Source: DASQEH01 sp038239485 (GTDB lineage Bacteria; Actinomycetota; Actinomycetes; Propionibacteriales; Nocardioidaceae). From it: DNA of 64,000 bases. Below, piece after piece: positions 1 to 8,392 of this stretch. The position numbers and the translations under genes are program-made. The notes under the pieces are model-generated. The model was not told the origin of the DNA. It saw nothing but the letters and a program-made list of their open reading frames with translations, and did not search any database. The stretch spans positions 1-64,000 of the forward strand of contig JBBSET010000012.1 of the NCBI GenBank assembly GCA_038239485.1, in the 5' to 3' direction. Numbering within the stretch: the first letter of the stretch is position 1; each line of letters begins with the position of its first letter.

Positions 1-99
1 AACGGCACCGTGCATGCCGAGTTCAAGCACGGGTGGCGCTACAACGCGGGACAGCGCCGCGTTCACACCCCGCCCATGAAAGCCATCTCGGTCCCCTAG
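1..99 (+). CDS. C-terminal fragment of an unidentified protein
   Basis: The window opens inside a plus-strand reading frame that ends at a TAG codon at 97-99, leaving 32 residues. The tail is polar and ends in MKAISVP. It shows no motif I can assign, so no function is proposed. It faces RNase D, which is transcribed toward it, and a strong hairpin lies between the two genes, which supports this being a real gene end. The start and most of the protein lie outside the window. Confidence 0.5.
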   Translation, partial: NGTVHAEFKHGWRYNAGQRRVHTPPMKAISVP

Positions 100-162
100 T
101 GAGGCTGCGCCCTCGCGAGCTCCTCGGAGCATCCCCCTGATCGTCGAGGGCGCCAGGTTGGG

Positions 163-198
163 GAGGGGCCCGGACAGCGTTGCTGCTCCGGGCCTCTC
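163..198. terminator. Hairpin between convergent genes
   Basis: A 12-bp stem (163-174 with 187-198, one G-U pair) encloses a loop that can itself fold through AGC/GCT. It sits between the partial plus-strand gene and the end of the minus-strand RNase D gene, so it probably ends transcription from both sides. The T-run is weak. Confidence 0.6.
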
Positions 199-267
199 TT
201 CGGCTGGAGCGGAGGGGCACGCCCCAGCAGCGTCTCGCGACCAGGCTGCCCGACGGTACCGTCTCGC

Positions 268-1590
268 TCAGGAGCCCACGTCGCTCGGGGACCCGATGCC
301 GGATCCGAGATCGTCAGCAGGCGCTGGTCGCCTACTGGTCCACGTACCGGTGAGAACGTCGGCAAGGACCCCGGACGTGAGGGATACCTGCCATGGCCTG
401 GCTCCGGTGCCGAGCAGCCTGTCGGCAACCGCCTCCGAGCTCGGGGCTTCGGGTGGCGTCCAGGCCAGCCGCCGGACGGCATCGGGGGCGAGAAGGTTCT
501 CTTGCGGCAGGTCGTGCTGCTGGGCCAGCTCGTGAAGAGCCTCCCGGCAGTGCGCGAGCCGCGTCGCTGCCTCGGGGAACCTGTTGGCCCAGGTCCGAGG
601 CGGCGGGGGTCCGTCGTTGGCCGCCAACAGCGTCGGCAGATCGCCGTCAGGCAGCGCGAGAGCCTGGCTCACGGCCTCGGAGAACTCGCGGAGGTACCGC
701 TGACCTCCTCGGGCCGCGAAAGTTCCGACGCGACCGAGCGCCGCGCGAGATGTGGGCGCGGCCTGCGCCGCGTCGATGATGGTGGCATCGCCGAGGATCC
801 GGTTGGTGGTCACGTCCCTGGACTCGGCCAGCGTGTCTCGCAGCTGCCACATCGCCCGTACGGTGGCCAGCCCCCGGCGCCCGCGGACGCGATGGATCCC
901 CGAGACTCGACGCCAAGGCTCCCGCCTGACGGGCGTCGTGGTCATCGCGGCCCAGCTCTCGAACTCCTGGGCTGCCCACTCGGCCTTGCCGGCCTGCTCG
1001 AGCTGGTCGGCGAGGACGTCACGGAGCTCGATGAGCAGCTCGACGTCGAGGGCGGCATACCGCAGCCACGGCTCGGGCAGCGGACGTCGGGACCAGTCGA
1101 CGGCAGAGTGCTCCTTGCGCATCCGGAAACCGAGCAGCTCCTCGACCAGCACAGCCAACCCGACCCGAGGGTAGTTGAGCAACCGGCCGGCCAGCTCGGT
1201 GTCGAAGAGCCGGGCCGGTCGCATCCCCACCCCCCGCAGGCAGGGCAGGTCCTGGCTGGCTGCGTGGATGATCCACTCCGCGTCGGACAGTGCGTCGTCG
1301 AGGTCGGCGAGCGCGTCGTTCGGGACCGGTCCGAAGCCGATCGGGTCCACGAGTGCGGTGCCGGCTCCGGCTCGACGGAGCTGGATCAGGTAGGCCCGCT
1401 GCGAGTACCGGTATCCCGACGCGCGTTCGGCGTCGACCGCCACCGGCCCGGTGCCCGCACGGAACGCAGCGACAGTCGCGTCCAGCGCACCCGCATCGGC
1501 GACCACGGGCGGCACGCCGTCACGAAGCTGCAGCAGCGGGACCTCGGGTGGGGGAGCGTCGACGGGCGGGACGTCCGACGGCGTCGTCAT
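268..1590 (-). CDS. rnd: Ribonuclease D family 3'-5' exonuclease with HRDC domain
   Basis: Protein of 440 aa. The N-terminal half carries the DEDD exonuclease motifs: VDAE near residue 50, an HAASQD segment, and YAALDVELL with the final conserved Tyr/Asp. HRDC-type helical domains follow. The family trims structured RNA 3' ends, including tRNA precursors. The ATG at 1588-1590 overlaps the stop of the DUF3000 gene (ATGA), which fixes the start and implies translational coupling. An in-frame upstream ATG at 1665 would extend it deep into DUF3000 and is unlikely. The DUF3000-RNase D pairing is common in actinobacteria. Confidence 0.9.
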   Translation of the reverse strand: MTTPSDVPPVDAPPPEVPLLQLRDGVPPVVADAGALDATVAAFRAGTGPVAVDAERASGYRYSQRAYLIQLRRAGAGTALVDPIGFGPVPNDALADLDDALSDAEWIIHAASQDLPCLRGVGMRPARLFDTELAGRLLNYPRVGLAVLVEELLGFRMRKEHSAVDWSRRPLPEPWLRYAALDVELLIELRDVLADQLEQAGKAEWAAQEFESWAAMTTTPVRREPWRRVSGIHRVRGRRGLATVRAMWQLRDTLAESRDVTTNRILGDATIIDAAQAAPTSRAALGRVGTFAARGGQRYLREFSEAVSQALALPDGDLPTLLAANDGPPPPRTWANRFPEAATRLAHCREALHELAQQHDLPQENLLAPDAVRRLAWTPPEAPSSEAVADRLLGTGARPWQVSLTSGVLADVLTGTWTSRRPAPADDLGSGIGSPSDVGS

Positions 1591-2171
1591 CGAGCGCGCT
1601 GGCCGCGCCTGCTCGGCATGGCCACGACCCCCGCGGGAACCGGTGGCAGCCCGACGGTCGTGCACAACAGGTCACCCCAGGCCTCCACGTGGTCGGTGAT
1701 CGAGCCGATGGGGGACCACGAGGCGCGCACCTCGAGCTCCGCGCTGGCGGGCTCGCCGGCCATCCCGCCGAAGCTCTCCGACGCCACTCGCGTCACGGTG
1801 CCGCTGGGAGCGAGGAACTCCGCGCCGTGTCCGTCCAGGGCTTCGAGCAACCAGCTCCAGCCGACGCCACTGAGCAAGGGGTCGGTTACCATGTCGGGGT
1901 CGATCTCCGCCCTGGCATAGGCGACGCAGCGGAAGTTGGCGCTCCAGGCGTCGTTGCCGGCCGGGTCGTAGAGCAGGACCAGCCGGCCACTTCCCACCTC
2001 CTCGCCCGCGACCGTCACATCTGCGGTGAGCGCGGCCGAGAATGGAGCGATGCGCTGGGGAGCAGGCATCTCCTCGCAGAAGACCTCCGGTCGGAGCCGG
2101 GCGGCCCGGAACTGGTCGAGCGCAACCCGGAACTCCTCCGGAGGCGCGTCGACATCCGATCGGGCGACCAT
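1587..2171 (-). CDS. DUF3000 domain-containing protein
   Basis: Protein of 194 aa matching the actinobacterial DUF3000 family, recognisable by the opening PEEFRVALDQF, the central RLVLLYDPAGNDAW and the GVGWSWLLEALD segment. No signal peptide or membrane segment is visible, so it is probably cytosolic. Its biochemical role is unknown. It is the first gene of a two-gene operon with RNase D and is divergent from hemE across 83 bp. The family call is firm; the function is not. Confidence 0.85.
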   Translation of the reverse strand: MVARSDVDAPPEEFRVALDQFRAARLRPEVFCEEMPAPQRIAPFSAALTADVTVAGEEVGSGRLVLLYDPAGNDAWSANFRCVAYARAEIDPDMVTDPLLSGVGWSWLLEALDGHGAEFLAPSGTVTRVASESFGGMAGEPASAELEVRASWSPIGSITDHVEAWGDLLCTTVGLPPVPAGVVAMPSRRGQRAR

Positions 2172-2254
2172 GCTGTGAGCCTAGGCGCTGCGGGCAGGAG
2201 GCGGCGCCGCGACTCGCCGCCGACCCGGACCGCCGAACGTGCGAGGATCCTAGC

Positions 2255-3316
2255 GTGCCTCTCGCCGGTGTTCCCCTGACCGACAGCCCCTTGATCCGGG
2301 CAGCGCGGGGTTTGCCGACCGCATATACGCCAGTGTGGTTCATGCGCCAGGCCGGCCGGTCGCTGCCGGAGTACCGGGCCTTGCGTCAGGGCGTCGCCAT
2401 GCTCGACGCGTGCATGCGGCCGGACCTGATCACCGAGATCACCTTGCAGCCGGTCCGGCGCCACGGTGTGGACGCCGCGATCCTCTTCAGCGACATCGTG
2501 TTGCCGCTGAAGGCGCTGGGTGTCGACCTGGAGATCGTGGCCGGGGTCGGTCCCGTTATCGCCAAGCCCGTCGCGGATGCCGTCGGCGTTGCTGCGCTGC
2601 CCGTGTTCGAGGCGGGTGCGGTGGGGTTCGTCGCTGAGGCTGTCCGCCAGCTCGTCGGGGAGCTCGGGTCGACCCCGCTCATCGGGTTCGCCGGCGCTCC
2701 GTACACGCTCGCGTCGTACCTCATCGAGGGCGGTCCGTCCAAGGAGCACATCTTGACCAAGGCGCTGATGCGGGGGGCGCCGCAGGTGTGGGACGCGCTG
2801 ATGAGCCGGTTGACGTCGATCTCTGCCGGCTTCCTTCGCGTGCAGGTCGAGGCCGGCGCGTCGGCGGTCCAGCTGTTCGACTCGTGGGCAGGTGGACTCT
2901 CGCCGGCGGACTACCGAACCTTCGTGCTGCCTTACAGCAAAGCCGTGTTCGCCTCGATCAGCGACCTCTCGGTGCCTCGGATCCACTTCGGCGTGACGAC
3001 GGGTGAGCTCCTCGGTGACATGGCGTCGGCGGAGGTCGAGGTGGTCGGCGTCGACTGGCGGGTGCCGCTGGACCGGGCCGCAACCCGGATCCGTCCCGGC
3101 CAGGCGGTTCAGGGCAACCTGGACCCGACCCTCGTCTTCGCGCCGTGGGAGGTGCTCGCCCAGCAGGCGGCCGAGGTGATCGAGCTCGGCCGCTCGGCCC
3201 CCGGCCACATCTTCAACCTCGGACACGGCGTGCTCCCTGGCACCGACCCTGAGGTCCTCACCCGGCTGGTCGAGTTCATTCAGTCGTATCAGCCTGAGGC
3301 TCGCGCCGAGGCGTGA
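2255..3316 (+). CDS. hemE: Uroporphyrinogen III decarboxylase
   Basis: Protein of 353 aa of normal HemE length. It converts uroporphyrinogen III to coproporphyrinogen III in the cytosol. The signature TPVWFMRQAGRSLPEYR lies near residue 30 and the second signature GFAGAPYTLASYLIEGG follows near 150. The GTG at 2255 is preceded by GCGAGG and gives the expected N-terminus. The product feeds CgoX and ChdC encoded just downstream. The 3' end overlaps the convergent DUF4349 gene by 41 bp. Confidence 0.95.
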   Translation: MPLAGVPLTDSPLIRAARGLPTAYTPVWFMRQAGRSLPEYRALRQGVAMLDACMRPDLITEITLQPVRRHGVDAAILFSDIVLPLKALGVDLEIVAGVGPVIAKPVADAVGVAALPVFEAGAVGFVAEAVRQLVGELGSTPLIGFAGAPYTLASYLIEGGPSKEHILTKALMRGAPQVWDALMSRLTSISAGFLRVQVEAGASAVQLFDSWAGGLSPADYRTFVLPYSKAVFASISDLSVPRIHFGVTTGELLGDMASAEVEVVGVDWRVPLDRAATRIRPGQAVQGNLDPTLVFAPWEVLAQQAAEVIELGRSAPGHIFNLGHGVLPGTDPEVLTRLVEFIQSYQPEARAEA

Positions 3317-4232
3317 AGCGCCTGACCACCGGGTAGAGCAGCAGCGCCGCCAGGATCGCGACGATGCCGAGCGGCAGCACCAGCCCGAGCGCGTGGGCGG
3401 ACGCGACGACGAACACGACCAAGCCGTGCCAACCCTGCTTGATACCGGTGACGAACCCGGCGTGGTCGGTCCCGGTGTGGGGTGGGGCGGCCTTCGGTCG
3501 GGTGGCGTCGACCGTGAGCGTCGACATCGCTGTGCTGGATGCAAGACTGCGCTGCTCGGACTGGAGCGCCTCCAGATTCGCCTCCCGGTCGGACAGCTCC
3601 CTTTCGAGAGCGATGACCTGCGTCAGATTGGTGGCCCGGTGGAACAGCGTCCGAAGCTGGCTGATGGAGTCCTGCGCGCTGGTGACGCGCGACGCGACGT
3701 CGACCACACGGCTGGTGACGTCCTGCGTGGAGCTCGACCTCGACACCAGGTCACCGAACCCGGAGATGGTGTCGAAGGAGCGCTGGAAGCCCTTTTCGGG
3801 CACGCTCAACACGATGCGGGTGCTCACATCGGTGCCATGGGTGTTGGTGTTGGTGTCCTCGCTCGTGACCGTCCCGCCGACCCGGGCGGCATACCCGTCC
3901 ACCTTGCGGATCACGGCCGGGATGTCGGGGGACCGCAGCGAGATCGCCGCTGTCTTGATCAGTGCACGGCTCTGGAGCTTGACGTCCGCCGCGGGGGAGA
4001 CGGCCGATCGGACGGCCTGTCCGGACGGATCGGTGGCGCTGCCGGCGTAACCCGCCACCACGGAGTCACCTGACGTGGCGGTGGCTTGGCCCGCGCTGGA
4101 GTTGGAGGCGGAGCCCGAGCTGCTGCCGCAGCCGGACAGCACGAGCAGCATTCCCACGACCACGAGGACCAGCCGGCCGGTGTTGCGGCGCCGCTGCGGC
4201 GACAGTGACAGGGAAGCACGTGATGGCGTCAT
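3276..4232 (-). CDS. DUF4349 family lipoprotein
   Basis: Protein of about 318 aa. A short basic N-terminus (RRR) is followed by a hydrophobic stretch and the lipobox LSGC (Cys35), predicting export and lipid anchoring. A Ser/Gly/Ala-rich linker follows, then the DUF4349 domain with a coiled-coil-like segment (LERELSDREANLEAL), then a C-terminal hydrophobic segment that could be one membrane hairpin and a basic tail. Function is unknown; the family is envelope-associated. The start is uncertain because neither 4232 nor the in-frame ATG at 4265 has a clear ribosome-binding site. It sits between hemE and cgoX on the opposite strand. Confidence 0.8.
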   Translation of the reverse strand: MTPSRASLSLSPQRRRNTGRLVLVVVGMLLVLSGCGSSSGSASNSSAGQATATSGDSVVAGYAGSATDPSGQAVRSAVSPAADVKLQSRALIKTAAISLRSPDIPAVIRKVDGYAARVGGTVTSEDTNTNTHGTDVSTRIVLSVPEKGFQRSFDTISGFGDLVSRSSSTQDVTSRVVDVASRVTSAQDSISQLRTLFHRATNLTQVIALERELSDREANLEALQSEQRSLASSTAMSTLTVDATRPKAAPPHTGTDHAGFVTGIKQGWHGLVVFVVASAHALGLVLPLGIVAILAALLLYPVVRRFTPRREPQADTTE

Positions 4233-4330
4233 GGAGGTGTGACGCGACGCACACAGGGACGGTTCCATCCGGTCGCCGCCACCCGGGGCCCGCGACTCGG
4301 CCTCGTGACCGCGTTTGCGAGGCTGGCTCC

Positions 4331-5764
4331 ATGGACGATGACCGACGAGCACCTCGCGTCGCGGTCGTCGGGGCGGGAATCGGGGGCCTCGCCTGTGCCC
4401 GGGCCTTGCTGGTGCAGCGCCCTGGTCTGGAAGTGACGGTCTTCGAAGGCTCCCCGCGAGTCGGGGGCAAGCTGGCTCTGGGTGAGGTCGCCGGCATCAC
4501 GGTCGACCTCGGTGCGGAGTCGATGCTGAACCGCCGCCCTGAGGGCACGGAGCTGGCCCGGGCGGTCGGCCTCGCCGAGTCCGTCGTGCATCCTGCAGTC
4601 TCCGGTGCGGGGGTGTGGAGCGGGCACCGGATCCGGCCGCTCCCGCAGACCGTGATGGGGATCCCCGTCCGGCTGGCCGACGCCGCAGAGAGCGGGCTCA
4701 TCAGCGCTTCCGGTACGGCGCTGGCGGGCCTCGAGTCCCAGCTGCCGGTGCTGGATGTCAGCGAGGACGTCGGGTTCGGGACGATGGTCGCCCAACGGTT
4801 GGGTCCTGAGATTCGCGACCGGCTGGTCGAGCCCCTGCTCGGCGGAGTCTATGCGGGCCGGTCGGACGAGATCTCGATGTACGCCGCGGTGCCGCAGCTT
4901 GTCGACGCCGTGCGGCAGCAGGGCAGCCTTCTCGCCGCAGCCCGTGCTCTGAGCCCCGGCGCTGCCTCCGGCCTCCCCGCGGCCGGCCCCGCGGTGTTCG
5001 CGGGGATCAGCGGCGGGATCGGGCGCCTTCCCGAGGCGGTGGCTCGCGACATCACGCGGCGCGGTGGGCGCGTGATCCTCGACGCGACGGTGCGTCAGCT
5101 CATCCGCGAGCCTGCGGGCTGGCGGGTGACGCGAGGACCGACGGTCGCCGCTGTGAGCGAGGTTTTCGATGCGGTGGTGATCGCGGTGCCAGGTGCGCCG
5201 GCGGCCCGCCTGCTGCAGGTCGGGGCTCCGGCGGCAGCCAGGGAGCTGCGCGCAGTCGAGTACGCCTCGATGGCCGTAGTGACGCTGGCATACGGCTCGG
5301 ACCAGGTCGGCGTTGAGCTGAGCGGGACAGGCTTCCTGGTGCCGCCGGTCGACGGGCACGTCATCAAGGCCGCCACGTACTCGTCGCAGAAATGGGCGTG
5401 GCTCTCTGGCGCCGTAACGATCGTCCGCTGCTCGATCGGGCGGCATCGCGAGGAGACCATCCTGCAGCGCGGCGACGACGACCTGATCGAGGTGGCCCGG
5501 CTCGACATTCGTGGCGCCACCGGGCTCGCTGCTCCGGTCGTCGACGCTCGGGTGACGCGGTGGGGCGGTGCGCTCCCGCAGTACGCGGTCGGCCATCTCG
5601 ACCGGGTGCGCAGACTGCGGACGGCCCTGGGCGAGGTCGCGGGTGTCGAGGTCTGCGGCGCCCTCTACGACGGTGTCGGCATCCCTGCCGTTGTCGCTGG
5701 CGGCCAGGCCGCCGCCACCCGACTGCTGGCCTACTTGGATGCGCCCGGGACAATGGGTCCATGA
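4331..5764 (+). CDS. cgoX: Coproporphyrinogen/protoporphyrinogen oxidase (HemY/CgoX type)
   Basis: FAD-dependent oxidase of 477 aa. The N-terminal dinucleotide-binding motif VVGAGIGGLACARALL begins near residue 12. The C-terminal YDGVGIPAVVAGGQAAA is the usual FAD-contact end of the HemY family. In actinobacteria this enzyme oxidises coproporphyrinogen III to coproporphyrin III, and the neighbouring chdC supports that route. The ATG at 4331 gives a short N-terminus directly before the FAD motif. It overlaps chdC by 4 bp (ATGA). The ferrochelatase of the branch is not in the window. Confidence 0.92.
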   Translation: MDDDRRAPRVAVVGAGIGGLACARALLVQRPGLEVTVFEGSPRVGGKLALGEVAGITVDLGAESMLNRRPEGTELARAVGLAESVVHPAVSGAGVWSGHRIRPLPQTVMGIPVRLADAAESGLISASGTALAGLESQLPVLDVSEDVGFGTMVAQRLGPEIRDRLVEPLLGGVYAGRSDEISMYAAVPQLVDAVRQQGSLLAAARALSPGAASGLPAAGPAVFAGISGGIGRLPEAVARDITRRGGRVILDATVRQLIREPAGWRVTRGPTVAAVSEVFDAVVIAVPGAPAARLLQVGAPAAARELRAVEYASMAVVTLAYGSDQVGVELSGTGFLVPPVDGHVIKAATYSSQKWAWLSGAVTIVRCSIGRHREETILQRGDDDLIEVARLDIRGATGLAAPVVDARVTRWGGALPQYAVGHLDRVRRLRTALGEVAGVEVCGALYDGVGIPAVVAGGQAAATRLLAYLDAPGTMGP

Positions 5765-6492
5765 CAGAGGTTTCCGCGGAGCGGGGCAAGCGCCCCGATC
5801 AGGGTAAGTCCGCACGACGAATCAACATCTTGATCCGCTACACGATGTGGTCGGTCTTCAAGGTGTCCGAGCCGATCGACGACGAGAGCGATCGCGCTGA
5901 GCAGGCTGGCGAGGTTGACGACCTCTTCGCCGAGCTGGCCGAGATGGACGTCGTGGTCCGGGGGACGTACGACATCTCGGGCCTTCGGGCGGACGCGGAC
6001 CTGATGGTGTGGTGGCACGCCCCGACGGCCGAGGCGCTCCAGACCGCGTACAACAGGCTGCGGCGGACCTCCTTCGGGCGGCGGCTGGAGCCGGTCTGGT
6101 CGCAGCTGGCCCTGCATCGCCCGGCGGAGTTCAACAAGAGCCACATCCCGGCTTTCCTTGCCGATGAGGAGCCGCGCGCCTTCGTATGCGTCTATCCGTT
6201 CGTCAGGTCCTACGAGTGGTATCTGCTCGAGGACGCTGAGCGCCGCGCGATGCTCGCCGAGCATGGCCAGATGGCGCGTGACTTCGCCGACGTCCGCGCC
6301 AACACGGTCGCATCGTTCGCGTTGGGTGACTACGAGTGGCTGCTCGCCTTCGAGGCCGACGAGCTGCACCGCATCCTCGACCTGATGCGGCATCTGAGAG
6401 GCAGCAAGGCCCGGCGGCACGTGCGCGAGGAGCTTCCGTTCTACACCGGGCGTCGCCGCGCTGTGGCCGACCTCATCGCCGCCCTGCCCTGA
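5761..6492 (+). CDS. chdC: Coproheme decarboxylase (ChdC, HemQ; chlorite-dismutase-like)
   Basis: Protein of 243 aa that converts Fe-coproporphyrin III to haem b with peroxide. Spacing places His168 (in LAEHG) as the proximal haem ligand, Tyr145 (in VYPF) as the catalytic tyrosine, His128 (in NKSHIP) as the distal base and Trp153 as the tryptophan beside it. These have the same relative spacing as His158, Tyr135, His118 and Trp143 of the Corynebacterium diphtheriae enzyme, so this is the actinobacterial His-dependent type. It is coupled to cgoX by ATGA overlap. Confidence 0.95.
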   Translation: MTEVSAERGKRPDQGKSARRINILIRYTMWSVFKVSEPIDDESDRAEQAGEVDDLFAELAEMDVVVRGTYDISGLRADADLMVWWHAPTAEALQTAYNRLRRTSFGRRLEPVWSQLALHRPAEFNKSHIPAFLADEEPRAFVCVYPFVRSYEWYLLEDAERRAMLAEHGQMARDFADVRANTVASFALGDYEWLLAFEADELHRILDLMRHLRGSKARRHVREELPFYTGRRRAVADLIAALP

Positions 6493-6547
6493 CCACCCCC
6501 CAGGGTGTCGATCCTCGGCCGGGGGTCATGTCCTCGGGGCGGTGGCC

Positions 6548-6952
6548 CTACTCGGCCGGTTCGAGGGTGAGGCAGACGCTGTTGATGCAGTAGCGGGCGT
6601 CCGTCGGTGTGTCGTAGCCCTCGCCGTTGAAGACGTGGCCGAGGTGCGAGTTGCAGCTGGCGCACCGGACCTCTGTGCGGGCCATCCCCATCGACCGATC
6701 CGTGCTCAGGACAACGTGGTCGGTCTCGCTCGGCGCCCAGAAGGACGGCCAACCACAGTGGCTGTCGAACTTCTCGTCGGAGCGGAAGAGCTCGGCGTTG
6801 CAGGCACGGCAGTGGTAGACACCCTGCGTCTTGGTCTCGACATAGGCGCCGGACCACGCACGCTCCGTGCCTGCCTTGCGGAGCACGGTGTACTCCTCCT
6901 TGGAGAGCTGAGCTTTCCACTCTGCCTCGGTCTTGCTCACCTGAGTCGTCAT
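6548..6952 (-). CDS. msrB: Peptide-methionine (R)-S-oxide reductase
   Basis: Protein of 134 aa, a complete single-domain MsrB. It reduces the R epimer of methionine sulfoxide in proteins. Two CxxC pairs (Cys48/51 and Cys97/100) form the structural zinc site. Cys122 in RYCINS is the catalytic cysteine and Cys66 in SHCGWPSF is the recycling cysteine. Residue 127, usually Ser in the family's RYCxNSxSL segment, is Cys here. It is convergent with chdC. Confidence 0.95.
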   Translation of the reverse strand: MTTQVSKTEAEWKAQLSKEEYTVLRKAGTERAWSGAYVETKTQGVYHCRACNAELFRSDEKFDSHCGWPSFWAPSETDHVVLSTDRSMGMARTEVRCASCNSHLGHVFNGEGYDTPTDARYCINSVCLTLEPAE

Positions 6953-7140
6953 GCTGCAAGCCTACGGGCGGGCACAAGCATTCGGCAGTCCATGCTGGAC
7001 CGCAAGAGCCGTCGTCACCGAACCGAAAGAACCTCTGCATGAACCCCACGGGCGAGGTGTCCCCGGTGGTGCCTGCTGTGCCCGGCTCTGGCTGCTGCGC
7101 ATGGGCTTCCCGGTGAGCGGTTCTGGATAGGCTGCCGGGC

Positions 7141-8217
7141 ATGCCCACACCAGCGACAGAGATCGATGTCGACGGCACACCCGTGCGCGTCTCCAACCCC
7201 GACCGGGTCATCTTCCCTGCCACTGACGCGACCCCTGAGGCCACCAAGCTGGACATCGTCAGGTACTACGCGAGCGTCGGGGATGCCATCATGCGCGCTC
7301 TCGGCAACAGGCCGACGACATTGGAGCGTTGGCCGAAAGGGGTGTTCCCGGACATCAAGCAGGCCACCCGCTCCGACCGGGTCGGGGACGCCTTCTTCCA
7401 GAAGCGCATCCCGAAGGGAGCACCGGAGTATGTCGAGACGGCCCGGATCACATTTCCCTCCGGCCGCGAGGCCGACGAGGTCTGCCCGACGCGAGCAGCG
7501 GTGGTGGCATGGGCGGCCCAGATCGGGACCATCACGTTCCACCCGTGGCCGGTGCGGCGCGACGACGTCGACCACCCAGACGAGCTACGCCTGGACCTCG
7601 ACCCGCAACCCGGTACCGACTTCGCCGATGCCGGGCGGGTGGCCGCCGGGGCGCGCGGCCTGCTGGAGGAGCTCGGCTACCGGGGGTTCCCCAAGACGTC
7701 GGGCAACCGCGGCGTGCACATCTACCTGCGGATCGAGCCACGCTGGAGCTTCACCGACGTGCGCCACGCCGCTATCGCGTTCGGCCGCGAGCTGGAACGC
7801 CGGATGCCCGGCCAGGTCACGACCAAATGGTGGAAGGAGGAGCGTGGGCAGGCGATCTTCATCGACTACAACCAGAACGCCCGGGACCGGACGATCGCCA
7901 GCGCGTACAGCCTCCGGCCGATTCCGGGCTCCCCCGTGTCCACCCCCGTCGAGTGGGACGAGCTCGTCGGGCTCGACCCTCGCTCGTTCACCTTGCGTAC
8001 GGTGCCTCCTCGGGTTGCCGAGATCGGGGATCCGCACGCGGCGATCGACGAGGTGCATCACTCGCTCGAGCCCCTGCTCGCGTTGTACGAGCGCGACCTC
8101 AGCGACGGCCTGGGCGACATGCCGTACCCACCCGACTACCCGAAGATGCCGGGCGAGCCGCCGAGGGTGCAGCCGAGCAAGAAGAACCCTCTGAACTGGG
8201 AAAACTCCGCAGATTGA
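7141..8217 (+). CDS. LigD-type polymerase/primase (PolDom, Prim-PolC-like)
   Basis: Protein of 358 aa, a stand-alone archaeo-eukaryotic primase-superfamily polymerase. Motif I is LDLDP with Asp152 and Asp154, motif II is the SGNRGVHIYL segment, and motif III is the IDYNQNARDRT region. The family fills short gaps, often with ribonucleotides, for end joining or excision repair. There is no ligase or nuclease domain, so it works with a separate ligase. The LigC-like ligase is encoded 5 kb downstream on the same strand. No Ku gene is in the window. Confidence 0.9.
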   Translation: MPTPATEIDVDGTPVRVSNPDRVIFPATDATPEATKLDIVRYYASVGDAIMRALGNRPTTLERWPKGVFPDIKQATRSDRVGDAFFQKRIPKGAPEYVETARITFPSGREADEVCPTRAAVVAWAAQIGTITFHPWPVRRDDVDHPDELRLDLDPQPGTDFADAGRVAAGARGLLEELGYRGFPKTSGNRGVHIYLRIEPRWSFTDVRHAAIAFGRELERRMPGQVTTKWWKEERGQAIFIDYNQNARDRTIASAYSLRPIPGSPVSTPVEWDELVGLDPRSFTLRTVPPRVAEIGDPHAAIDEVHHSLEPLLALYERDLSDGLGDMPYPPDYPKMPGEPPRVQPSKKNPLNWENSAD

Positions 8218-8392
8218 GTTGTGCGTGACGTGGGCTTGACGCTCACTCGCCCGATCTCGAGGAACATGGCCGAACGACACGGGGATCTCGCTGCGAAGCT
8301 CGAGGCGCCTTCTGCCAGCCGTGCAGGTACCTCTCAGCTCGATGCCATCCGAGCCGCACATGCGAGTTCGGGGCTGAGGTCTTGGCTGAGGG

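Noticed and set aside
2015..3544. Long minus-strand open frame across hemE
   Set aside because: It is the antisense shadow of hemE, a common effect of high GC. hemE has full family signatures; the antisense frame has none.
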